Source: JBFFXF01 sp041569895 (lineage in GTDB: Bacteria > Planctomycetota > UBA8108 > JACQVS01). From it: a stretch of DNA of 7,515 nt. Under the pieces are notes generated by a model. The model ran no database searches. It was not told the DNA's origin and saw nothing but the letters and a program-made list of their open reading frames with translations. Location: NCBI GenBank assembly GCA_041569895.1, contig JBFFXF010000329.1, positions 1 through 7,515 of the forward strand. The letters are read 5' to 3'. This document shows positions 1 to 6,800 of the stretch, in pieces; positions within the stretch are counted from its first letter, which is position 1; each line of letters starts with the position of its first letter. Position numbers and translations under genes: made by a program.

Positions 1-923
1 AAGGGCAGCTGGTACTCGTACAGCGTCACCATCACCCACACCTTCGAGAGGTCGGCGATGCGGAAGACGAGCATCCCCGGCTCGACGAGCATCCCCTCGT
101 TGGCGTGCTTCGAGGTCACCACGCCCTTGTGCTTGCTGACGATGGTCAGCGTCTTCTTCGGCTCGCCGCGCTTCTCGAGCTCGGCGATCTGCTCGGGCGT
201 GATGTCGTAGTACTCCAGTCGGATGCGGCTCGACTCGAGGAGACGCTTCGGGTCGCCGGCGCCGGGCAGGAAGCGAACGTCCTTCTGGTCGCGGTTGCGG
301 TACGCGAGCAGGTACTGCTGCTGCGTGTCGTAGAGCTCGGGCGAGTAGAGATCGAAGAGCGCCTCGCCCTCGCTGACCTCGGCTCCGAGGTAGTCGACGT
401 GGAGGTTCTCGATCCAGCCGCGGACCTTGATGTTGACATCGCGGACGCGCCGCTCGTCGTAGTCCACCGAGCCGACGGTTCGGATCGTCTTGACCAGCGG
501 TCCGCGGACGACCTCCTCCACGCGGACGCCGATGTTCTGGACGACGCGCGGGTCGATCGAGATCTCGCCGGTGAACTTCGACGGATCGAGCGGCGTCAGA
601 TCCATCTGGCAGATCGGGCAGGTTCCCGGCCTCGGCAGGATCACCCAGGGGTGCATGCCGCACGTGTAGTAGGAGGCGCCGTCGGCGTCGTCGGTCGTGT
701 GGGCGTGATCCGATTCCGCCCCGCCCGAGAAGGCGCCGATGATGCGGTCGCCCCAGACGTCGCCGATCCAGTATGCGGCGATCGCCACGATGGCGACGAC
801 GACGATGAGCGTGACACGCGGACCGCGCGGCGGCGGCGGGCTCGGCGGCGGGGCGGTCTGCCTCTCGGCGGTCTCGCGGGACACCTCGTTTCGGTCGCTT
901 TGGGTTCGCTCTTTCTCCGTCAT
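1..923 (-). CDS. CusB-like RND efflux periplasmic adaptor (membrane fusion protein), 3' end off window
   Basis: This is the periplasmic adaptor of a Cus/Czc-type heavy-metal RND pump, which joins the inner-membrane pump to the outer-membrane channel and can hand metal to the pump. The 307 codons present run off the left edge. Residues 37-52 form one hydrophobic N-terminal membrane anchor after a Pro-rich cytoplasmic segment. A heavy-metal-binding domain follows, with CGMHP at 88-92 and CPICQM at 102-107 (the family usually has CPMHP...CPICGM). The adaptor core starts near 118; the segment around 180-210 (EVSEGEALFDLYSPELY) is typical of the lipoyl/hairpin part of CusB, and the last residues (KVWVMVTLYEYQLP) match the beta-barrel region. 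The ATG at 923 has a strong AAAGGAG Shine-Dalgarno 8 nt upstream. It lies 49 bp after the outer-membrane factor gene, in operon arrangement. The metal is probably Cu/Ag, but this cannot be fixed from sequence alone. Confidence 0.93.
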   Translation of the reverse strand, partial: MTEKERTQSDRNEVSRETAERQTAPPPSPPPPRGPRVTLIVVVAIVAIAAYWIGDVWGDRIIGAFSGGAESDHAHTTDDADGASYYTCGMHPWVILPRPGTCPICQMDLTPLDPSKFTGEISIDPRVVQNIGVRVEEVVRGPLVKTIRTVGSVDYDERRVRDVNIKVRGWIENLHVDYLGAEVSEGEALFDLYSPELYDTQQQYLLAYRNRDQKDVRFLPGAGDPKRLLESSRIRLEYYDITPEQIAELEKRGEPKKTLTIVSKHKGVVTSKHANEGMLVEPGMLVFRIADLSKVWVMVTLYEYQLP

Positions 924-931
924 CGGGAGAG

Positions 932-938
932 CTCCTTT
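932..938 (-). promoter_or_regulatory. Ribosome binding site of the CusB-like gene
   Basis: The minus strand reads AAAGGAG, separated by 8 nt from the ATG at 923. It is the clearest Shine-Dalgarno in the window and fixes the adaptor start. Confidence 0.8.
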
Positions 939-972
939 CGGCCCGTTGTCGGTCGTCGGGACATCGCGGGCC

Positions 973-2556
973 TCAATTCTCATCCTCCGCCGTCGGGCCG
1001 TCCGGGGCGGAGCGGTCGAGCTCGCCCCCGACGAGTTGCTCGAGGTCGGCGAATCCCCTCTCGAGCGCGCCGAGGGCGGTGTGGTACTGCACGGTGAACT
1101 GGAGAAGCCGGCGCCAGTTGTCGATCCACGTCAGGAAGTCGACGCTGCCGCTCTGGTAGCCGCTCTCTGACACCTGCACCGTCTGTCGCGCGCGGGGCAG
1201 GATGGCGTCGCGGAAGAGAATCGCGCTGCGGTACTGCGTGTCGACGCGGACGAGGGCGTCCTGGATTGCGAAGAAGACGTCGTTGCGCCGGCTCTTGTAC
1301 TGGAGCGCGCTCGACAGCGCCTCCGCGTTCCTCTCGAAGATCCCCGCGCGAATTCGATGCAGCCATATCGGCAGCGACATCCCCACGGTCAGGTTCCAGA
1401 CGTCCCTCCCGTTGGCGACCGGACTGATGCCGCCGCCGATCCACGTCCAGGCGCCGCCGACCGTGAAGTCGGGGAGGTACTCGAGGCGGGCCAGACGGAT
1501 CGACGCGATGTCGCGGCGGACCTGCTCGCGGAGCGCGGCGAGCTCGGGATTCGTGTTCGCGGCGCGTTGCATCAGGCCATCGAGCTCCCACTCGATGCGC
1601 TCGGGCTCGAATGGCGGCGGCGGCGGGACCTCGGCCTCGAGCGCGCGGTCCATCAGCACGTTGAGGAGCGCCACCGAGGTGCGCTGCTCCTGCTCGAGCG
1701 TCAGCAGGTGGTTGGAGAGCTCGTAGAGCTCGACCTCCGCGCGCAGCACGTCCTGCTGCGGCGCCGTGCCGGAGCGGAACTTCCCGTCGGCCACCTCACG
1801 GATGCGCTCGAGGAGCCCCTGGTTCTCGCGTGTGACGTCGATCGAGACGGTGGTCACGTAGTGGGCGTAGTAGGCGTTCTTGACGTCGGCGATCACGCGC
1901 AGTCGCGTCTCGCGCAGCTGCTCGAGACCGACGCGCACCATCTGCTCCGCGACGCGCCCGCGGGCGGCGAGCTTCGACGGGAACGGGATCTTCTGCGACA
2001 GCCCGAGCGATGCGTCCACCTCCCCGCTTGCCGTCTGCGTCATGCGCCCCGTCGGCGGCATGAAATCGATCATCGGGTCGTCGAGCGAGGTCACCTGCGG
2101 CACCTTCATTCCGAGCGCCTCGAGGTTCCTGACCATCGCCTGGATGCGCGGATTGCGCTCGAGCGCCAGCGCGAGGTAATCGCGCAGGCGAAGCTCCTCC
2201 GGGAGCGCGAACGCCCCGGGCGGTTCGACGGTGCCGTCCGCCGCCCTGGTCGCCTCCTCGATCACCTGGTCGTGCTCGGCGATCGACGGGCTGAGCGTCG
2301 CCTCGGCGCGGATGCGACTCTCGAGCTCCGCCGAGAGCGGCCAGTACGCGCTGCAACCCGACGACGCCACGGCCAGCGCGCCGGCAAACACGAGCACGAC
2401 GCCGCACCAGGCACCGGTGCAGTGTCTCGGCTCCGCTCCCGTCCCCGCTCCCGTTCCCGTTCCCGTGCCCGTTCCCGTGCCCGTACTCGTCCTGGAACTC
2501 GAGAAACCCTCTGCCATGTCCTTGAACCCTGGTTCCTTGAGGGAAACGCCATGCAT
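973..2556 (-). CDS. TolC/CusC-family outer-membrane efflux factor, with Thr-Gly repeat N-terminus
   Basis: This is the outer-membrane channel of the tripartite metal efflux pump. The 527-residue protein has two outer-membrane-efflux (OEP) repeats, roughly residues 126-315 and 330-515. Typical family signatures are LALALERNPRI near 128, RSGTAPQQDVLRAEVEL at 261-277 and a Pro-rich hinge (310-316) between the repeats. A hydrophobic segment (53-65) ending in SSGC with Cys68 looks like a lipoprotein-type signal, although the lipobox is imperfect. It is preceded by an odd extension: residues 23-40 are a Thr-Gly run encoded by a hexanucleotide array. The start is uncertain. ATG 2556 and ATG 2517 both lie upstream of the array and neither has a good Shine-Dalgarno. 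The only in-frame start just after the array is GTG 2397, which would leave no positively charged n-region. It sits between the Cys-rich gene (50 bp) and the adaptor gene (49 bp). Confidence 0.92.
   Translation of the reverse strand: MHGVSLKEPGFKDMAEGFSSSRTSTGTGTGTGTGTGAGTGAEPRHCTGAWCGVVLVFAGALAVASSGCSAYWPLSAELESRIRAEATLSPSIAEHDQVIEEATRAADGTVEPPGAFALPEELRLRDYLALALERNPRIQAMVRNLEALGMKVPQVTSLDDPMIDFMPPTGRMTQTASGEVDASLGLSQKIPFPSKLAARGRVAEQMVRVGLEQLRETRLRVIADVKNAYYAHYVTTVSIDVTRENQGLLERIREVADGKFRSGTAPQQDVLRAEVELYELSNHLLTLEQEQRTSVALLNVLMDRALEAEVPPPPPFEPERIEWELDGLMQRAANTNPELAALREQVRRDIASIRLARLEYLPDFTVGGAWTWIGGGISPVANGRDVWNLTVGMSLPIWLHRIRAGIFERNAEALSSALQYKSRRNDVFFAIQDALVRVDTQYRSAILFRDAILPRARQTVQVSESGYQSGSVDFLTWIDNWRRLLQFTVQYHTALGALERGFADLEQLVGGELDRSAPDGPTAEDEN
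2436..2483. repeat. Degenerate hexanucleotide array (8 NNCCCG units), inside the efflux-factor N-terminus
   Basis: On the plus strand the units are CTCCCG, TCCCCG, CTCCCG, TTCCCG, TTCCCG, TGCCCG, TTCCCG, TGCCCG. A degraded unit precedes them and two more follow (to about 2495). Being 6 bp, each unit adds two codons and keeps the frame; on the minus strand it encodes Thr-Gly. The minus strand holds eight runs of three or more G separated by 3 nt, a canonical G-quadruplex pattern. The same units in nearly the same order occur at 7459-7512. Confidence 0.9.
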
Positions 2557-2581
2557 TCCGGAAGCACCGGAGATGCCGAAT

Positions 2582-2605
2582 CGCCCCCGCGGTCACGCGG
2601 GTGCG
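2582..2605. other. Short GC-rich hairpin between Cys-rich gene and efflux-factor gene
   Basis: CCCGCG at 2586-2591 pairs with CGCGGG at 2596-2601 around a 4-nt loop, and after one mismatch 3 more base pairs extend the stem. It lies directly after the stop codon of the Cys-rich gene in the transcribed minus strand. There is no T tract, so it does not look like a normal intrinsic terminator. It could be an mRNA processing or stabilising stem, or chance in a GC-rich region. Confidence 0.35.
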
Positions 2606-2606
2606 A

Positions 2607-3074
2607 TCAGGACGTGTGGCAGGCGGGTGGTGCGCGGGCGGGCGGAGGGGAGTGCGTCTCGCGGACGCGCGCGACGCGGGGCGCGGTCGTCAGACGGACG
2701 ACACGCGTGCCGGAAAGGACGAGCGGCGTCTCCGACGGCGTTGTCGCCGCGGGCGCCTCGGCATCGTGCGTGACCGGCGGTGTCGTGGACCGGCACGAGC
2801 AGACGCGAACCGGCGAGTCGGCCGCGCGACCGGCCGGCGTCGGGGAGCGCGTGAGGTGCTGCAATCCCGTGGTCGCGGACGCCGTGCCGCAGCAGCCCCG
2901 ATCGCGCGAGGCTTCCGGCGCGGCGTCGTGCGGACAGGCGCACGACGACGCCGTCGCACAGCAGGGGGCGCCCGTCGCGCCGATGACCAGCGCCGCGATC
3001 GCCGCCCAGGAGGCGATCGATCCGGCGAGCCGGCCGGCGCCGAGGTGGATAGTTCGGATCGTTATTGGCGGCAT
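2607..3074 (-). CDS. Small exported Cys-rich protein at head of metal-efflux operon
   Basis: No named family is recognised. The 155-residue product has a clear Sec-type signal: a short n-region with Arg7 and Arg15, a hydrophobic core at about 20-34 and a likely cleavage site near residue 36 (IGATGA). The mature part carries nine Cys, mostly in pairs: CC at 38-39, CAC at 45-47 with a nearby His49, CC at 61-62, CSC at 92-94 and a C-terminal Cys152 followed by His. The rest is low-complexity Ala/Pro/Thr/Arg. Short Cys-rich exported proteins of this style often lie directly upstream of TolC-like genes in copper operons of high-GC environmental bacteria, so a periplasmic metal-binding or sensing role is inferred. 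The reading frame stays open up to 3410, but ATG 3074 is chosen because the signal peptide begins there. The Shine-Dalgarno is weak. Confidence 0.72.
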   Translation of the reverse strand: MPPITIRTIHLGAGRLAGSIASWAAIAALVIGATGAPCCATASSCACPHDAAPEASRDRGCCGTASATTGLQHLTRSPTPAGRAADSPVRVCSCRSTTPPVTHDAEAPAATTPSETPLVLSGTRVVRLTTAPRVARVRETHSPPPARAPPACHTS

Positions 3075-3250
3075 GTCGTCCCGGGGGAAGCGCTTGTTTT
3101 GAGAACTCCCCAGATAATCGTTGCTCCCGGAGAGGCCGCTGTCAAGTCCCCGCGGCGCCCGTTCGCTCGTGGCCGTACCCGTCTCCAGCTGGTAGAGTAT
3201 CGGCACGGAAAGCGGGTCGGCGGAGGGGGAGGCCAGAGAGAGACCAGATC
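3075..3250. other. Divergent intergenic region between efflux operon and msrB
   Basis: These 176 bp separate divergently transcribed genes and should contain control sites for both. Besides the minus-strand promoter candidate, it holds a perfect 8-bp palindrome CCAGCTGG (3185-3192). Just beyond is a weak plus-strand -10-like TAGAGT (3193-3198 region) with no convincing -35. No small gene or RNA structure was recognised. Confidence 0.6.
3114..3145 (-). promoter_or_regulatory. Candidate promoter of the metal-efflux operon (long spacer)
   Basis: On the minus strand a perfect TTGACA (-35; plus-strand 3140-3145) is followed after 20 bp by GATTAT (-10-like, 4 of 6; plus-strand 3114-3119). This places a start site roughly 30-35 nt before ATG 3074. 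The spacer contains an imperfect inverted repeat (CTC.CC.G.GAG). A 19-20 bp spacer with dyad symmetry is characteristic of MerR/CueR-type metal-responsive promoters, but no regulator gene is visible here, so this is suggestive only. Confidence 0.4.
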
Positions 3251-3847
3251 GTGAAAACGGCACAAAAAGCAGCGTGCGCTCGACTGTTCGCCTGCCTCCT
3301 GGTGGCGTCGTTCGCCCGGGCCTGCACGCCCGCGAGCTCGCAGCCTCAGGAGGAGATGAGCGGCGGTCAGCCGGCGAGCGGACCGCTGCAGGCTGTCGAA
3401 AGGACCGCAAAAGTGAACCAGCCGGAGAAGCAGACCGACTCGAGCGCCGCCACGGAGCGGCTCGAGCTCACCGAGGCCGAGTGGAAGAAGCGCCTGACGC
3501 CGGAGCAGTTCAGGATCCTCCGGAAGAAGGGCACCGAGCGCGCCTTCACGGGAAAGCTCTGGGACAACAAGAAGGGGGGCACCTACGCGTGCGCGGGGTG
3601 CGGCAACCCGCTCTTCAGCTCCGAGACGAAGTTCGAATCGGGCACGGGCTGGCCGAGCTTCTGGAAGCCGGTCGGCGAGGACAGGGTGGCCACCGAGGAG
3701 GACCGCAGCCTCTTCATGGTGCGGACCGAGGTCCTCTGCGCCCGCTGCGACGGACATCTCGGCCATGTCTTCGAGGACGGGCCGGCGCCGACCAACCTGC
3801 GGTACTGCATCAACTCGGCGGCCCTCGAGTTCGAGCCCAGCGAGTGA
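3251..3847 (+). CDS. msrB: Peptide-methionine (R)-S-oxide reductase MsrB, exported
   Basis: The enzyme reduces methionine-R-sulfoxide in oxidised proteins. The catalytic domain covers about residues 70-195 of 198. The zinc site is C114-x-x-C117 and C163-x-x-C166. The catalytic Cys186 lies in RYCINSAALEF, and HLGHVF (169-174) and SGTGWPSF (130-137) are family signatures. The position before GWPSF is Thr132, where E. coli-type enzymes have the resolving Cys, so this looks like a one-Cys form. The N-terminus from GTG 3251 has Lys/Arg residues, a hydrophobic LFACLLVASFA stretch and Cys25, a signal or weak lipoprotein signal pointing to envelope location. The GTG has only a distant purine-rich Shine-Dalgarno. 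The later in-frame ATG 3356, right behind AGGAGG, would give a cytoplasmic form. The frame is open upstream to 3065, but that part lies in the intergenic region. The gene is divergent from the efflux operon. Confidence 0.93.
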   Translation: MKTAQKAACARLFACLLVASFARACTPASSQPQEEMSGGQPASGPLQAVERTAKVNQPEKQTDSSAATERLELTEAEWKKRLTPEQFRILRKKGTERAFTGKLWDNKKGGTYACAGCGNPLFSSETKFESGTGWPSFWKPVGEDRVATEEDRSLFMVRTEVLCARCDGHLGHVFEDGPAPTNLRYCINSAALEFEPSE

Positions 3848-3870
3848 TGTCCATCTTGTGCGGTGTGGCC

Positions 3871-3875
3871 GGGAG
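3871..3875 (+). promoter_or_regulatory. Ribosome binding site of the CotH-domain gene
   Basis: GGGAG ends 9 nt before GTG 3885. It supports this start over the upstream in-frame GTG at 3858, and the 3885 start gives a compact signal peptide. Confidence 0.55.
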
Positions 3876-3884
3876 CTGACCAGG

Positions 3885-6800
3885 GTGCTCTTCTCTCGAA
3901 GTCGAGTCAATACGGGTTTCGCCGTCCTCGTGTGTGTGCTCGCCGGCTCCGCCGTGTTCACACCACGTGTTGGCGCGCAGGTCGTCATCAACGAGGTGGT
4001 GGGGTCCAACGGCGACAGCCTGCGCGACGCCGACGGCGACGCGCCGGACTGGCTCGAGCTCTTCAACGCGGGCGCGTCGGGCCTCAACCTCGAGAACTAC
4101 GGTCTCTCCGACGGACCGGTGCTCCACAAGTGGGTCTTCCCGCGCGTCATCATCCCGGCGGGCGGCCACCTGGTGATCTTCGCCTCCGGCAAGGACCGTC
4201 GCGACACCGCCGCCCACTGGGAGACGGTCATCGACCACGGGGACGTCTGGAGCTACATCGTGCCGACGTCCGAGCCGGCGTCCTCGTGGAGACTGCCGGG
4301 GTTCAACGACGCGAGCTGGTCGCGCGGGCGCACGGGCATCGGCTACGGCGACGGTGACGATCGGACCAACGTCCCGTCCGGCACCATCTCCGTCTACGCC
4401 CGGAAGACGTTCCAGCTCGACGATCCCGGGGCGGTCACGCACGCGTTTCTGGATATCGATTTCGACGACGGTTTCGTCGCCTTCCTCAACGGCCGGGAGA
4501 TCGCTCGCGAGAACCTCGTCGACCGGGGGCGCCCGCCGGCTTTCAACGAGACAGCGGACGGTTTCACCGAGCCACGCATGACCTCGGGCCGCAGTCCGCT
4601 CAACTATCCTCTCGTCGATCCTGCGTCGCTCCTCAGGCGCGGCGAGAACGTGCTGGCGATCCAGGTGCACAACAGCAGCTCGGGCTCGTCCGACCTGTCG
4701 CTGATCCCGTTTTTCACTCTCGGACTCGAGGACGCTCCGGCGGGAGCTCGCGGCGTGGCGGGCGTGCTGCGCCCGAACCTCCCCGCCATGCACACCAACT
4801 TCAAGATCGACGCCGACGGCGAGGTGCTCGTACTCTCGACACCCGACGAGATGGTCGTCGACTCCGTCAGGACGGGCTACCTGCCGACCGACATCTCGCT
4901 CGGCCGCTTTCCCGATGGCGCGAGCGCGCTCTCGTACCATCCCGATCCGACCCCGGGCGCGCCGAACGCCTCGGCCGGGTTCGCGTCGATCGGCGCCCGG
5001 ACGGAGTTCTCGGCGGTGGGAGGGTTCCACGACGCGCCGTTCGACCTGACGCTCTCGAAGGAGGACCCCGTCGGTTCCATCCATTACACGCTCGATGGCT
5101 CCGTGCCGACGGAGGCCTCGCCGGTGTATCGGTCCTCGATCAGGATCGCCTCGACGACGGTCGTGCGCGCCCGCGTGCTGGGCGCCGGCGCGATCCCGGG
5201 GCCGGCGGCCACTCACACGTACTTCGTCAGGCAGACGTTCCGGCTTCCGGTGGTCTCGATCTCCACCGATCCGGCGAACTTCTTCGACAACGACACCGGC
5301 ATCTACGTCCTCGGGGATCAGTACAACCGCGACTTCCCGCATTTCGGCGCCAACTTCTGGGAGGACTGGGAACGGCCCGTCCACCTCGAGCTCTACGAGA
5401 CCGACGGCAGGCTCGGTTTCAGCGCCGATCTCGGCGCCAAGATCTTCGGCGGCTGGAGTCGGGGGCACCCGCAGCGCTCGATGAGCTTCTTCGCCCGCAA
5501 GCAGTACGGGACCGGCAGGGTCCGCTATCGCATCTTCCCCCAGAAGAAGATCGACAGCTTCGAGGCGTTCGTGCTGCGCAACTCCGGAAACGACTGGAAC
5601 AGGACCCACTTTCGCGACGCGATGATGACGTCGCTTCTCGACGACCTCGAGGTCGACCGGCAGGCGTACCGGCCCGCCGTCGTCTTCATCAACGGCGACT
5701 ACTGGGGCATCCTGAATCTGCGGGAGAAGGTCAACGAGCACTTCATCGACTCGAACCACAAGGGCGTCGACTCCGACAACATCGATCTGCTCGAGCGCAA
5801 CGCGACGACGCTTCACGGCGACGCCGATCACTACCAGTCCCTGATCGGCCTGCTGAACAGCCGCGACGTCCGCGATCCGGCGGTCTACACGCAGGTCGCG
5901 TCGATGATGGACATCCCGAACTTCATCGACTACCAGGCGTCGCAGATCTACTTCGACAACACCGACTGGCCCGGGAACAACATCAAGTTCTGGCGGCCGC
6001 GGACGGCGGACGGGCGCTGGCGCTGGATCATGTTCGACACCGATTTCGGCTTCGGCATCTGGAACGTCAACAACCACGCCAACAACACCCTCGCCTTCGC
6101 CCTCGAGCCGAACGGACCGAACTGGCCGAACCCGCCCTGGTCGACGCTGATGCTCAGACGGCTCGTGACCTCGGAGGAGTTCGTGGCGGAGTTCGTCAAC
6201 CGTTTCGCCACCCACCTGAACACCATCTTCACGACGTCGAAGGTCGTCGCGCGCATCAACGAGATGGAGGCGGCGCTGGCTCCCGAGATGGGCCGACACC
6301 ACGCGCGGTGGGGCGGCAACATCTCGAACTGGAGGTCGCAGGTCAACAACATGCGAGTCTTCGCGAGTCGGCGCGCCGCGGCGGTGAGGAGCCACCTCGC
6401 GTCGCGCTTCCGACTCGGCGCCCTCGCCTCGCTGCGGCTCGACGTCTCGCCGCCGCGAACCGGCTTCATCGAGATCCACGACCTGCCGATCTGGGACTTC
6501 CCCTGGGCCGGCGCGTACTTCCGCGGGCTGCCGATCCGCATCGCGGCGCGCCCCGTCCCCGGCTTCCGCTTCGTCGGCTGGGAGGGCGTGACGCCGGACG
6601 ACGTCGCCGAGGCAAGCGTCGAGCTCACCGGCGCGAACACCCGGGTCAGCGCGTTCTTCGAGATCGACTGCTCGGCGACCGGGCCCGTCGTCATCAACGA
6701 GATCAACTACAACGCGCCCGACGGGAGCGATCCCGGCGACTGGGTGGAGCTCCACAACCAGAGCCTCGAGGAGGTCGACATCTCCGGATGGACGCTGCGC

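Noticed and set aside
105..1097. 330-codon plus-strand frame opposite the CusB-like gene
   Set aside because: The opposite strand encodes an unmistakable adaptor with a heavy-metal-binding domain; this frame has only compositional sequence.
2436..2483. CRISPR-like or tandem-repeat minisatellite interpretation of the array
   Set aside because: Units are 6 bp and contiguous without spacers, so this is a simple-sequence array, not CRISPR.
1357..3102. 581-codon plus-strand frame across the efflux factor and Cys-rich gene
   Set aside because: It is antisense to a clear TolC-family protein, with low-complexity Arg/Ala/Gly/His sequence and no domain or good start.
3065..3250. Upstream extension of the msrB frame to 3065
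   Set aside because: The extra residues have no similarity to MsrB or to a signal, lie in the divergent promoter region, and the export signal begins at GTG 3251.
3075..3410. Upstream extension of the Cys-rich protein frame to ATG 3410
   Set aside because: It would overlap the msrB coding region and intergenic DNA, and would bury the evident signal peptide that begins at ATG 3074.
3810..6755. 981-codon open frame on the minus strand opposite the CotH gene
   Set aside because: It is antisense to a gene with many recognisable domains. Its translation is Arg/Val/Asp-rich with no motif, the usual shadow of GC-rich third codon positions.
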